This document shows positions 8,157 to 17,555 of a stretch of DNA of 27,461 nucleotides, one piece after another. Source of the DNA: a virus. The notes below the pieces were generated by a model. That model did not search any database. It had not been told where the DNA came from and was given only the letters and a program-made list of their open reading frames with translations. The stretch lies in IMG/VR virus record IMGVR_UViG_3300031576_000245, positions 1-27,461 of that record. One strand, 5' to 3'. Position 1 is the first letter of the stretch. Each line of letters opens with the position of its first letter. The position numbers and the translations under genes were made by a program.

Positions 8157-8311
8157 GCGACCTCGCGCTGTCGGAAGCCTACGGCTGGACGTGGCAGGAG
8201 GTTCAGGACACTCCCGAGTGGGTCATCGAACGCGCTAGACTGTGGCAGTCGGTGCTGGCCGCATGGCAGGAGCGGCAAAGGCAGGCGTCGTCGGGGCGTC
8301 GCCCACGCTGA
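8069..8311 (+). CDS. Tail assembly chaperone frameshift extension (T part of G-T)
   Basis: This frame has no good start of its own but encodes a clearly protein-like stretch: LSPLGEPDWVSDLALSEAYG, then WTWQEVQDTPEWVIERARLW and LAAWQERQRQ. The 'AEAYGWT..EV....' helix pattern is typical for the C-terminal part of siphovirus tail assembly chaperones made by frameshifting. The frame is open from 7934; coordinates given begin at the proposed slip point. It ends 13 bases before the tape measure gene. Confidence 0.75.
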   Translation, partial: SLRRALHSIISGRAAPAAELSPLGEPDWVSDLALSEAYGWTWQEVQDTPEWVIERARLWQSVLAAWQERQRQASSGRRPR

Positions 8312-8323
8312 GAGGATAAGTGC

Positions 8324-10510
8324 GTGGCCCGTCGCGAACAGGTCGGGATCGACGTCACCGCGAACGCCGAACAGGCGGTTCGGGAGATCAACCGTGCTGG
8401 CGGTGCGATCCGCGGTATCGGCGGCTCCTCCGTGCAGGCCAAGCAGGACGTCGGCGGGCTGGGAGGCGGCATCCGCTCACTCGCGACTGGCGCGATCATG
8501 GGCGTCGGGATGCAGGCATTCAATGCCTTCGCCGGGATGGCTGGCGGTCTCACTGGCGCCGTCATCGGCATGAACTCAACGTTGGAGAAGTCCGAGATCC
8601 AATTCGAGACGCTGTTCAAAGACGCCGACCGGGCGAAGGAGCACGTCGCAAACCTGTTCGAGTTCGCTAAGAAGACGCCGTTCGAGACTGGGCCGATCAT
8701 TCAGGCGAGCCGGACCCTTCAGACATTCGGTGGCGACGCCCTGAACACGATGGCGAACCTGACGATGATGGGCGACGCTGCCGCCGGCGCGTCGGTGGAC
8801 ATCAATGAGGTCTCGTTCTGGGTCGGCCGCGCCTATGCCGCCATTCAGGGCGGCCAGCCGTTCGGCGAGGCACGGATGCGCCTTCAGGAGCTGGCCCTGC
8901 TGTCCCCGCAGGCGGCGCAGAAGATGGAGCAGCTTCAGAAGGCCGGGGCCTCGACCGCAGAGGTATGGCAAGTCCTTCAGGGCGAACTCGGCCGATTTAC
9001 CGGCGCGATGGAGAAGCAGGCCGATACGTGGGAAGGTCTGACGTCCACGCTCAGCGACACCCTTAAGCTGTTCCTCGCTCGCGTCCTGAAGCCCGTATTC
9101 GATGCCATGAAGGCCGGGCTGCGCGGCGTCATCCAGCTCGTGACGAACCTGAGCGATGCGCCGTGGGACGAAATCCTGCGCGTTCTCGTCGGGCTCGGGA
9201 CCGTCGTCACGATCTTCGTCCTGCCGCCGATGATCGCCTGGGCAGCGGCCACGATCGCGGCGACGTGGCCGATCCTCGCGCTCGTGGCGGCCGTCGGAGT
9301 CCTCTGGACGGCGGTCTCCGGCCTGTTCGGCATGGGGCCGCTCGAAGCCCTCATCGAAACCTTGTCGTTCATCGGCGAGAAGGTCATGCAGCTCGTCGGC
9401 TTTATCGCTACCGTGGCGCAGGCCGTCGGCGACTTCCTCGACCCGACCGGGGCCGCCTTGCGGAAGGCGGCCGAGGAAGCTGAGGCCGAAAGCGCCCGTC
9501 TTCAGGCGGCCGAGGATGCGATGGCTTCAGCAGCCGCCTTCAAGGCGCAGGAACGCGCGGATCAGATCGGGGCCGTGGCCGAGGAAATCCCTGAAGCCTT
9601 CGCGGACGCTCGCGAGGACGCCGTGGAGGAAGTCCGTCGAACGATGGTCGATGTCGCTGCCGAGATCGCGCGAGGTCGAAAGGGGGTTGTCGATGCGATG
9701 AGCGGGTTGATCAGCGGCACCTACGATCCGCTGATCCTCGCGGGCAAGATCGCTGCCACGCAGGCCGAGCTGAGCAGCGCCGATCTTGCGAAGAAGCTGC
9801 GATCGAAGGACCCTGAGATCAGGCTGGCCGCGGAGCAGCGGCGCCTCGGACTCCTGAAGGAGCTGGCGGAATACAACGTCGAGGCCGGGCAGTATGGCGA
9901 TGACGCGGCCTACTCGGCGTTCCTGAAGTCACAACTGTTCGGTCAGCAGATGGCCGCCGGTCTCGCGTCAACCGATGATGTCCGCCGCTCGGCGGCGCAG
10001 GCGGCGGTGCAGATCATCATCGACGAGCTGGCGAAACAGCCTGAGAAGTACCGAACATGGGGTGAACGGACGGGCAGCGCATGGGTCGACGGGATGATCG
10101 CGAAGATGCAAGGGCGCTACTCGGAGTTCTACAATCAGGTCCACCGCTACGGGCTCCTCCTGCACGCCGAGTCGCCGCCCGGGCCCGAGTCCCCGCTGCA
10201 TGAGATCGACAAGTGGGGCGAGCGCACGGGTGGAGCGTGGGTGCAGGGCCTGATCGACTCGCTCTCGACGCTCCGCCCGATCTTCAGGGCGTCGCTCAGT
10301 GATGCCGGGACGCCGCTTCAGGCTCGTTCGTTCGATCAACCCTTCGTCCCGCCAGCCTCGATCGGGCCGAGTATCACGATCATCCAGAACTTCGGCCCGT
10401 CGTCGGTCCGCTCGCGCGAGGACATCCGGGACATCGCGAACGAGACCGCCCTGCGCGCCCGTCTCCTCGGATCAACCGCCTCGTCCCGGGCGGTTGGGGC
10501 GCTGACATAG
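8324..10510 (+). CDS. Tape measure protein
   Basis: A 728-residue protein from GTG 8324 with agagga as ribosome site. The N-terminus (residues ~50-240) matches the tape-measure N-terminal domain: a hydrophobic Gly-rich helix, then a FETLFKDADRAKEHVANLFEF segment, an FAKKTPFETGPIIQAS segment and LMGDAAAGA-type helices. Residues ~287-380 hold several hydrophobic membrane-active helices (IFVLPPMIAWAAATIAATWP, LALVAAVGVLWTAVSGLF). The remainder is helical, with an SPPGPESPLHEIDKWG element near residue 620. At about 1.5 angstrom per residue, a general rule for this family, it would set a tail of about 110 nm. It would determine tail length and leave the tube during DNA entry. Confidence 0.9.
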   Translation: MARREQVGIDVTANAEQAVREINRAGGAIRGIGGSSVQAKQDVGGLGGGIRSLATGAIMGVGMQAFNAFAGMAGGLTGAVIGMNSTLEKSEIQFETLFKDADRAKEHVANLFEFAKKTPFETGPIIQASRTLQTFGGDALNTMANLTMMGDAAAGASVDINEVSFWVGRAYAAIQGGQPFGEARMRLQELALLSPQAAQKMEQLQKAGASTAEVWQVLQGELGRFTGAMEKQADTWEGLTSTLSDTLKLFLARVLKPVFDAMKAGLRGVIQLVTNLSDAPWDEILRVLVGLGTVVTIFVLPPMIAWAAATIAATWPILALVAAVGVLWTAVSGLFGMGPLEALIETLSFIGEKVMQLVGFIATVAQAVGDFLDPTGAALRKAAEEAEAESARLQAAEDAMASAAAFKAQERADQIGAVAEEIPEAFADAREDAVEEVRRTMVDVAAEIARGRKGVVDAMSGLISGTYDPLILAGKIAATQAELSSADLAKKLRSKDPEIRLAAEQRRLGLLKELAEYNVEAGQYGDDAAYSAFLKSQLFGQQMAAGLASTDDVRRSAAQAAVQIIIDELAKQPEKYRTWGERTGSAWVDGMIAKMQGRYSEFYNQVHRYGLLLHAESPPGPESPLHEIDKWGERTGGAWVQGLIDSLSTLRPIFRASLSDAGTPLQARSFDQPFVPPASIGPSITIIQNFGPSSVRSREDIRDIANETALRARLLGSTASSRAVGALT

Positions 10511-10511
10511 G

Positions 10512-13500
10512 GTGGGCGTCGGCCAGCTCCTAATCAATGCCATCGACCGCACGTCGATGGTCCACGAAGATGCGTTCGAGGCCGAGTTTCAGGCGAACCG
10601 GCTGAACGGTGTCCTGACCGCTCTCCTGAAGGACGACGCGGCGTTGACAGGCGGGACGCCGATCATCTTCCGCGAGCAGGACGAGGTTCTGTTGAACGAC
10701 GGCGGGACCCGGGTATGGGGCGGCCGTCTCGCGGTCGCCGAGCCACGCCTCATGGGCAAGTCGATCCTGTGGAACATGCGCGCCCAGTCGTTCGATGTCC
10801 TGCTCGATCAGCGGGTCATCGAGTCGGGCGTGCGCACGGGTGCGCGAACCGATGCCTCGGACGTGCAGTTTATCGCTGGTTTCCACACCGAGCTTGAGTC
10901 GGCGACCTTCGTCTCCACCCTGAAGGCCACCGGGCTGCCGGATATGGACTACTCGGGCATGACGCTCCGCAAGGCCCTAGAGCGGTTGATGCAGGAGGTC
11001 ACCGGGGCGATCTACTGGGTGGACGAGAACAAGAAGGTCCACTGGACCGATCCCCAGTCAGCGCAGAAGGTCACGAACACCGGCTGGGACAGCGGCGCCT
11101 CGACTGGCTGGGGACTTGATGGCTCGGCGGTCGTAACGGCGGATGCCGGACCGGGAGGTACGGGCGACTACGCCCTAATCACGACCGGCAACGCCGCCGG
11201 ACGCCATGAGTCCACGCAAACGGTCACGGGGATCGTCGGGAACCGGCGCTACCTGTTCTACGCGGACCTATGGAGCAGCGTGTCGGCCAGCGCGACCGTC
11301 AGGCTCGACTGGCAGAACGCCGGCTCCGTATCGCAGCGGATCGACGTGATCACCTCATCCGGGGCGACCTCGACGTGGGCGCGGAACAAGGCCGTCTACT
11401 CAGCCCCGGCATCGGCGACGAAGGTCATCGTCATGCTCGGCGGGATCAACAACTTCACCGGAACAGTCCGCCATGACAACGAGAATCTGGTCGAGGAGAC
11501 GGCCGCCTTCGGGATCGACACGGCGCAGATCGCAGGCACCTTCGCACCGCGCGACTGGCGCGAACCGCGGGACGCCGCGACGCCGATCAACCGTGTCCTT
11601 ATCCGTGGTGCCGGGATCAGCGGTTGGCGCGAGCACGCCGCGTCGATCAGCTACTTCGGCGGCAAGAAGTTCGAGGGCGTGCTGGACGATCTCCGGGTCA
11701 CGACAGCGGACGGGATCGACAGTCGGGCCGCCTACGTCTTCCGCAAGTTCGCCTTCCCGGCCCGCCACGGCAGCTACTGGACGGATCAGACGACCCTGAA
11801 GGCCGGGACGTGGCAGATCGTCTCGATCAGCCCACTCAATCACCTGACGATCGAATACATCGCGACCCTGAAGATCAAGTTCAGGGGCGCGAACACGATG
11901 CGTTACGACGTCACCTATGGGGACCCGCAGGAGGACATCGCGAGCATGATCGCGGCGCAGGGTGCCGTGATCGCCGATGGGACAGGCGAGGTGAACGTCC
12001 CTGACAACCCATCGGCCGACGCAATCGCCCCGGCTGTTCCGACCGGGCTGTCGGTGACGTCGGCGACAAAGCTGCAACCCGACGCGACACTGGCGCCCTA
12101 TCTGCTCGCTTCATGGACTGCGGTCGCCGATGCGGACCTCGACGCTTACGAGCTTCAGATTGACCGCGGTCTCGCTGGTCAAGTGACGTTCACCTCGTCG
12201 GCCTCGGGCGCCGCGGGGTCGCTTCCGGCAGGCGACTATGCCGTACAGGTCACCGGCAACGGACTGATCTCAGGCGAGACGGCAACGGCCGTTCCGCCGC
12301 AAGTGGTCACGGTGGCAGCGGGCCAGCGACTGTTCGTGAACATCACGGCGAAGGTCGGCTGCGTCTCGTACCGGGCCTACGCCTCGATCCTGACCGGCAG
12401 TGAGCAGCAGCCGAAGGCGACGGCGCAGACGGCGATCACGACGACGGGTTCAGATGTCGAGATCACCGCCGCCGGAACCGGAGCGATCCCGCCCGTCTCA
12501 TCCACGGCACTCGCCTTCCTGAACCCGACGAGCGTCCGCGGCCGGGCCGTGTCGTTCTACACCGACGACGCGATCGGCGGGCTGTTCTACGGCGCGCGAG
12601 TCCGGGCGATCGACAAGGCCGGGAACCTGTCGGCTTTCACGTCTGTCGTGACGGTGACGGCCGGGGCGGATACGACAGCTCCGACGATCCCGACCGGATT
12701 GACTGCAATCGCTGGCTTCCGGCTCGTGGGACTCGCGTGGGGCGCCGTCGGCGACAGCGACCTCTCGACGTACGAGGTGCGCTGGTCGGCCGATGATGGG
12801 ACGGGGCAACCCGACGAGCAGTGGACGAAACGGGTGGCACTCGCCAACATCGCGGTCATCTCCGGGCTCGATCCCGGATCGGATGCGGCCCCGGCCGTCC
12901 GGTACTATTTCGAAGCCCGCTCGATCGACCGCTCGGGAAACACGCGGACGAGCATCGCTGACGCGACGGCCATCGAGGCGGCATCGAACCCCGAAGCTGG
13001 CTGGTCGAACTCGGCCGCGGCGGTATCCGGTGGCCTCTCGACAACACTCGCCGCCGCCGCATCGGCCGGGGCGACGAACATCAAGGTCACTTCGGTCACC
13101 GGGGCCGCTGTCGGCGATCGGCTACGCATCCACGGTGGTCCACCGACAGAGTTCCGCACGATCACCGTCGTCGGCACGGCCGGGGCCGGTGGGACCGGAC
13201 TCGATCTCGACGTCGCTCTCGCAATCGCGCACACGAATGGGGCGCTGGTCGTCGAAGTCGCCGACGACTGGGTGACGGCGATCCCGACGCGGATCGGGCA
13301 GGCCGACATCGCAGCGAACACGGTCACCACGAACATGATCTCCACCGTCGGGCTCGACGCATCGGTGGTCCGCTCAGGGACTGTCGAAGTCGGGGGGCGG
13401 GCGAACACCCCGGACTTCCTGCTCGTCTATGACACCTCGGGCAACGAAATCGGACGCTGGGATGCGAACGGTCTCGTCGTCGTGGACGCGACGACGCCGA

Positions 13501-13811
13501 CCTACCCCGCCCGTGCCCTCCGGTTCTCGGCGGGCACGCTCGCCTTCTCAGCGGATTACAACCCGGCGACAGGCAGCGGGACGTGGACCACGGCGATCAA
13601 CGCCGACGGCATCGACTCGACGCGGATTACGTTCGGCGCTGCCTTCGGTGGGCACAACATGATCCCGAACTCGGGCTTCGAGCTGTCGTCTTTCTCGACG
13701 ACGCTGGTCTTCAAATGGGACACGACAGCCGAATGGGACGCCACGATCGGCACGACCGTCAACGCGGACGGCGTGGCGAACCTCCTTCAGCTCGTGGCCT
13801 TCACCTACTGA
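10512..13811 (+). CDS. Tail tip/hub protein with carbohydrate-binding insertion and FN3 domains
   Basis: A 1099-residue protein starting at GTG one base after the tape measure stop. Residues 1-190 and 330-495 look like a baseplate hub/Dit-type region (REQDEVLLNDGGTRVWGGRL; TLRKALERLMQEVTGAIYWV). It is interrupted at ~190-325 by a jelly-roll segment resembling CBM4/9-type modules (TGWDSGASTGWGLDG ... YLFYADLWSSVSASATVRLDW). FN3-like domains follow at about 502-715 and 719-825. The final segment begins NMIPNSGFELSSF, the usual opening of another carbohydrate-binding module, but stops after ~50 residues. There is no separate distal tail protein gene, so this one probably combines tip functions. 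Confidence 0.8.
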   Translation: MGVGQLLINAIDRTSMVHEDAFEAEFQANRLNGVLTALLKDDAALTGGTPIIFREQDEVLLNDGGTRVWGGRLAVAEPRLMGKSILWNMRAQSFDVLLDQRVIESGVRTGARTDASDVQFIAGFHTELESATFVSTLKATGLPDMDYSGMTLRKALERLMQEVTGAIYWVDENKKVHWTDPQSAQKVTNTGWDSGASTGWGLDGSAVVTADAGPGGTGDYALITTGNAAGRHESTQTVTGIVGNRRYLFYADLWSSVSASATVRLDWQNAGSVSQRIDVITSSGATSTWARNKAVYSAPASATKVIVMLGGINNFTGTVRHDNENLVEETAAFGIDTAQIAGTFAPRDWREPRDAATPINRVLIRGAGISGWREHAASISYFGGKKFEGVLDDLRVTTADGIDSRAAYVFRKFAFPARHGSYWTDQTTLKAGTWQIVSISPLNHLTIEYIATLKIKFRGANTMRYDVTYGDPQEDIASMIAAQGAVIADGTGEVNVPDNPSADAIAPAVPTGLSVTSATKLQPDATLAPYLLASWTAVADADLDAYELQIDRGLAGQVTFTSSASGAAGSLPAGDYAVQVTGNGLISGETATAVPPQVVTVAAGQRLFVNITAKVGCVSYRAYASILTGSEQQPKATAQTAITTTGSDVEITAAGTGAIPPVSSTALAFLNPTSVRGRAVSFYTDDAIGGLFYGARVRAIDKAGNLSAFTSVVTVTAGADTTAPTIPTGLTAIAGFRLVGLAWGAVGDSDLSTYEVRWSADDGTGQPDEQWTKRVALANIAVISGLDPGSDAAPAVRYYFEARSIDRSGNTRTSIADATAIEAASNPEAGWSNSAAAVSGGLSTTLAAAASAGATNIKVTSVTGAAVGDRLRIHGGPPTEFRTITVVGTAGAGGTGLDLDVALAIAHTNGALVVEVADDWVTAIPTRIGQADIAANTVTTNMISTVGLDASVVRSGTVEVGGRANTPDFLLVYDTSGNEIGRWDANGLVVVDATTPTYPARALRFSAGTLAFSADYNPATGSGTWTTAINADGIDSTRITFGAAFGGHNMIPNSGFELSSFSTTLVFKWDTTAEWDATIGTTVNADGVANLLQLVAFTY

Positions 13812-13812
13812 C

Positions 13813-16800
13813 ATGGCGACGCGGAACCTCTCGATCTCGAAGGACACGCTGCTCGCGCTGACGGGTTCGACGAACCTCGGCGGCGGGAACGACGACCACC
13901 TTCCCGTCGGCTATTACTCAACGTACCGTTTCCGGGCGGCGCTGAAGTTCACTCTCGACTGGACCGGCGTCGTGCAGATCACGAGCGCCCTGCTCTACCT
14001 GAAGACGACGAGCGTCTTCCATACGACCTTCGGCTCGGACCCCGATGTCTACATCGAACGGATCACGGGCGCGAACTTCACCGAGAACAGCGGGCGCTCG
14101 TCCGGCGATTCCCCGGCTGGCGGCGGTTGGAACGGCAACGTCTCGGACTACGCCGACGTCGTATCGACGAGCACAAACCGGGTCACGTGGGACGTCTCGC
14201 CGCTGACGCAGGACACGTGGGTCACGGTGGACGTCTCGCCGCTGCTCGAAGACTGGGCTCCGACGACTGTCAAGAAGCGCGATGGCAGCCCGGGCGCAAA
14301 CCTGTCGAACTACGGGATGCTGCTGAAGCCCGTCGTCGAGGCAGATGGCACCGAGAGCATCGAGTTCTATTCACGGAAGTCTGCCTATGACCCGTACATC
14401 GTCCTGACCTACTCGACGAACTCCGCGCCGAGCGCGCCGACGAACGTCAAGCTCGATGCGAAGGCGTCCGGTTCGGACCTCGTTGGCTCGGACAACAACT
14501 ACACCCTGTCGTTCACCGGCAACGATCCCGATGCCGGAGATGTGCTTCAGAAGTACGACTATCAGATCGACACGACGTCGAATAACCTCGTCGAACCTGA
14601 CTGGGCAGCCCTGACGGCGGACGTCGCGAACGCGACCGCCGGTATCACCGGCCAGTCGGTCTCGACGACGATCACCCACACGCTGACCCGTGGTCAGTGG
14701 TATGCGATGCGGGTTCGCACCTACGACGACGACCTCGCGGTGGGGCCATGGTCCACGACCTACTGGTTCAGGATCAACAGCCTGCCGACGATCGGCACGA
14801 AGACGCCCGGGGCATCGGCGCTCGCCTACATTCACAACCTCGCAACCGACCTCGTGACATGGACCTCGGCCGGTTCGCACGCGAAGGCGCGCGTGCAGTT
14901 CGTTTACAACGACGCGGGGGGGCAATCCTCGTCGGCTTACAGGGTGAAGCTCTACAACGACAACGTTGGCGCGAAGGGCACCGAGCTGTGGGACTCGACG
15001 AAGACCTCGAAGGTCGCCACGCCGGGCACGACGATCACCGTCGATACGGCGCAGGCGCTCGTTCTCGGGACGCAATACTGGTGGGCTGTTGAGGTGTGGG
15101 ACTCGCTCGATGAGTCTTCGGGTGCCGTGGACTCGGCCGCGGCTACCCAGTTCAAGGTCCGCTGGGGCCAGACGATCTACGAGCAGAACCCCGGAGCCGG
15201 AACGAGCGCATGGCAGTTCAGCAATGCGACACCGACGAACGGCTATGCGGGATTCCTGTTCCGGTCGGCGACGGGGGCCGCGGGCGCTGGGGCCGGGGCA
15301 TGGAAGACCACGATCGGCGCGGTCACGGTCTCCGCCTGGGTGAACTTCCTCGTGCGGCTTGCGCCGAACGTGGCCGGGACGAACGTCACGCTCGCGAACA
15401 TGACCTACACCTACATCGGTTCCGCGACGACCCCCGACCGCTGGGCGACAACGGGCGGGCCAACGATCGCGCTCGATCCATCCGTCCGGCGCTTCGGTTC
15501 CCAGTCGCTGCTCGTCACAACGGCCGCCGCGACGTGCAAGGTCTACCCGTATACGAACGCGACGACCGACATGGTGGTCGTGCAGCCCAGCGTGCAATAC
15601 AGCCTATCCGCGTTCGTAAAGACGGACGGCGTAATCGCCACCGGGATCAGGCTCGCTCTCTACGATGCAGACGGGGTAGCGATCCTAACCGATGGGCTAA
15701 CGGGGGCCGCGATCGTCTCAGCAACGACGACCGACACCTCGTCCTATACGGATGGCTGGCAGCGCCTCTCAGTGACCTTTATCTGCCCCGCCGAGACGGC
15801 GGCCCGACCGGCGATCGAATACCTCGGCACGACGGCCTCGCAGCGGTTCTGGATCGACGCGGTGCAGATGGAAGTCGGGCCGGTCGTGTCGCCGTGGAAG
15901 CCCGGCTTCGTCGGCGATGCGCTGACGATCGACTCGAACGGGCTTCAGGTCGATGCGTTCGCAGGCGGCATCTTCCGCTTGCGAGGCTCGGGTGGCGCGA
16001 CACGAGACACCGTGGAGCTGGCGGGCCGGGGGCTCCTGTTCGGCGGCGCGACAGCCAAACAGCAGATATATGCCGAGACATACGCCAGCAAGGAAACACT
16101 GATCGTCCACGATGCGGCAGCCGGGATCGGTGGTGCGATCCTGCTGACTGCGGTCGGAGGCTCCACGGTGGCTGCGCAGGGCCGGTACGGGATCAGGGTG
16201 ACCGGGGACACCGGCTATCGAGTGCGACTGACGAACAGCGTCAATGATTCCGACGCCTCGCCCGGGATCGTGCTGGGCTCCGGTGCTGTCGATGACGCCC
16301 GCATCTTCCGCTCGACGGCCGCTGGCTCTGTGTTCGTAGACGCGGCAGGATCAGCCAACGATACGACCTTCCGGGTGCAGGGAACCGCCGGGCAGCGGGC
16401 GTTCTCGGGTGTTCTCATCGTGGGCGACGCCGCCTCGCGGATCGGGATGTACGGTGATGCGACGAAAGTCGGGATCGAGATGGGGCCGGGGAGTGCGGCC
16501 CGAGACGTCCATTTCTACCGGATGGCGGACAAGCAGGTCAGGCTCGACACAGATGGCGCCGCGACAGGGCTCGAACGCATCCACCTGCAAGGCCGGACGA
16601 GTCTCGGGACGCTCATCTCACCGACGGCTCTCACGGCGAACGCGAACGATTGGAACCCGACCGGGCTCGCGACTGCCTCGATCATCCGGGCGACCTCGGA
16701 CGCGACGGTTCGGACGATCACCGGGATCATCGCCGGGAACGCCGGGGACCTTCTCATCCTGACGAACGCGAACGCCTCGACGGCGATCACGCTCGCCCAC

Positions 16801-16929
16801 GAGTCGGCGTCGAGTGCCGCTGCCAACCGTTTCTTCTGCCCGGGAAACGTGGACGTCTCGTTGACGTCGCGCTCGACAGTCTGGCTCATCTACGACAACG
16901 CCTCGTCTCGGTGGCGGGTGAGCGGGTAG
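13813..16929 (+). CDS. Tail fibre / receptor-binding protein with DNRLRE, FN3 and carbohydrate-binding modules
   Basis: A 1038-residue protein one base after the previous stop. Residues ~1-200 resemble a DNRLRE-type domain (repeated strands, WDVSPLTQDTWVTVDVSPLLEDW). Residues ~205-450 carry two FN3-like units (SAPSAPTNVKLDA; DYQIDTTS; QYWWAVEVWDS). Residues ~540-700 are a jelly-roll carbohydrate-binding-like module (FGSQSLLVTT ... YSLSAFVKTDG ... FWIDAVQMEVG). Residues ~700-930 are short beta repeats likely forming a shaft. Residues 936-1038 are a conserved fibre tip (LTANANDWNPTGLATASIIR ... VWLIYDNASSRWRV). It would bind the host surface; the modular build suggests exchange between phages. 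Confidence 0.8.
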   Translation: MATRNLSISKDTLLALTGSTNLGGGNDDHLPVGYYSTYRFRAALKFTLDWTGVVQITSALLYLKTTSVFHTTFGSDPDVYIERITGANFTENSGRSSGDSPAGGGWNGNVSDYADVVSTSTNRVTWDVSPLTQDTWVTVDVSPLLEDWAPTTVKKRDGSPGANLSNYGMLLKPVVEADGTESIEFYSRKSAYDPYIVLTYSTNSAPSAPTNVKLDAKASGSDLVGSDNNYTLSFTGNDPDAGDVLQKYDYQIDTTSNNLVEPDWAALTADVANATAGITGQSVSTTITHTLTRGQWYAMRVRTYDDDLAVGPWSTTYWFRINSLPTIGTKTPGASALAYIHNLATDLVTWTSAGSHAKARVQFVYNDAGGQSSSAYRVKLYNDNVGAKGTELWDSTKTSKVATPGTTITVDTAQALVLGTQYWWAVEVWDSLDESSGAVDSAAATQFKVRWGQTIYEQNPGAGTSAWQFSNATPTNGYAGFLFRSATGAAGAGAGAWKTTIGAVTVSAWVNFLVRLAPNVAGTNVTLANMTYTYIGSATTPDRWATTGGPTIALDPSVRRFGSQSLLVTTAAATCKVYPYTNATTDMVVVQPSVQYSLSAFVKTDGVIATGIRLALYDADGVAILTDGLTGAAIVSATTTDTSSYTDGWQRLSVTFICPAETAARPAIEYLGTTASQRFWIDAVQMEVGPVVSPWKPGFVGDALTIDSNGLQVDAFAGGIFRLRGSGGATRDTVELAGRGLLFGGATAKQQIYAETYASKETLIVHDAAAGIGGAILLTAVGGSTVAAQGRYGIRVTGDTGYRVRLTNSVNDSDASPGIVLGSGAVDDARIFRSTAAGSVFVDAAGSANDTTFRVQGTAGQRAFSGVLIVGDAASRIGMYGDATKVGIEMGPGSAARDVHFYRMADKQVRLDTDGAATGLERIHLQGRTSLGTLISPTALTANANDWNPTGLATASIIRATSDATVRTITGIIAGNAGDLLILTNANASTAITLAHESASSAAANRFFCPGNVDVSLTSRSTVWLIYDNASSRWRVSG

Positions 16930-16943
16930 TGCAAGGCGCCCGT

Positions 16944-16973
16944 GAACCTCTGACGGAAACCCGTCAGAGGTTC
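16944..16973 (+). terminator. Strong hairpin terminator after the tail genes
   Basis: Arms gaacctctgacgg (16944-16956) and ccgtcagaggttc (16961-16973) pair perfectly over 13 bases with an aaac loop, 14 bases after the fibre gene stop. Only a short T-run (gttt) follows 2 bases later. Confidence 0.8.
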
Positions 16974-16993
16974 CGTTTACCGGGAAAGAAACA

Positions 16994-17017
16994 GGGGAGC
17001 GCCGGATGGCACTCCCC
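16994..17017 (+). terminator. Second tandem hairpin
   Basis: Arms ggggag and ctcccc enclose a further gcc/ggc stem with a ggat loop and one C-A mismatch. Placed 20 bases after the first hairpin, it looks like a back-up terminator closing the late structural transcript. Confidence 0.5.
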
Positions 17018-17198
17018 CGGAGTCGACATAACCGCGGGATTCCCCCTGCATCCACGCAAGGCTAACCCGCCGGTGGGCTGCAGTCATGCCATCATGCCGT
17101 CACGCCACCGGGTTGTCAACCACGATATCCACACCAAACCACTACCGGTGAGCGGGTAGGCTTGACGTGTGGCTGACCGGCTCGTCACAATGCCAGCC
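17018..17198 (+). other. Intergenic region before the lysis module
   Basis: No convincing gene. It holds the only CTGCAG I found in the window (about 17079) and, at 17162-17191, a candidate promoter. A GTG at 17169 and an ATG at 17190 are in frame with the following small gene and could extend it upstream. Confidence 0.5.
17162..17191 (+). promoter_or_regulatory. Candidate promoter for the lysis module
   Basis: TTGACG (17162-17167) and CACAAT (17186-17191) are separated by 18 bases. Transcription would begin at about 17198-17200, directly at the ATG of the first lysis gene, which lacks a ribosome site. Confidence 0.4.
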
Positions 17199-17336
17199 AT
17201 GACACCCGAGGGGTTCCTGCTCGCGTTCAGCCTCGGCTTCATGTGCGGGCTCGTCGCAGCGATCGTCATACCGGCGGCCGTGGCGGTGATTGACGCTTTC
17301 GAACGACGCTATCTTGTTCGTCGCCGTGGCAGGTGA
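17199..17336 (+). CDS. Small one-pass membrane protein
   Basis: A 45-residue protein: one long hydrophobic helix (residues ~4-31: LLAFSLGFMCGLVAAIVIPA and on) followed by a strongly basic tail (FERRYLVRRRGR). This is the pattern of small phage lysis or membrane proteins with the tail in the cytoplasm. No Shine-Dalgarno site is visible; a candidate promoter places the transcript start at the ATG. In-frame alternative starts exist at 17169 (GTG) and 17190 (ATG). Its position just upstream of the lysin suggests a holin or spanin-like accessory role, but no family is recognised. Confidence 0.55.
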   Translation: MTPEGFLLAFSLGFMCGLVAAIVIPAAVAVIDAFERRYLVRRRGR

Positions 17337-17532
17337 TGGACACGACTTCCGCATTGCGCGGATCGGGGCATCGCTCGCGCTCATCGGCGTCGTCGTATTT
17401 CTGCTCATCGCCGATGCCCTTATGGCGGCATACGAGGCCGACGCGGTAATCGTGACGAGCGTGCTCGGCGCCGCCGCTGCCCTGCTCGGCGTCGAGATCA
17501 TCGGCTTCCTGACCCGGCGCAACGGGCATTAG
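17326..17532 (+). CDS. Two-helix membrane protein, holin candidate
   Basis: Read from GTG 17326, it overlaps the previous gene by 11 bases and gives 68 residues; a TTG at 17290 would give 80. Two clear membrane helices are present: IGASLALIGVVVFLLIADAL and AVIVTSVLGAAAALLGVEII, joined by a short acidic loop, with a basic end (TRRNGH). This is a usual class II holin layout. It lies directly before the lysin gene. The start is uncertain because no ribosome site is evident. Confidence 0.6.
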   Translation: MAGDGHDFRIARIGASLALIGVVVFLLIADALMAAYEADAVIVTSVLGAAAALLGVEIIGFLTRRNGH

Positions 17533-17555
17533 GGGACGAAGGGAGATCGGGGCTC

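Noticed and set aside
6746-8278. Antisense frame of 510 codons opposite the tail tube and chaperone genes
   Set aside because: Arg-rich shadow of well-supported sense genes; no start signals.
14371-15597. Antisense frame of 408 codons opposite the fibre gene
   Set aside because: Same GC-driven shadow effect; the sense protein has recognisable domains.
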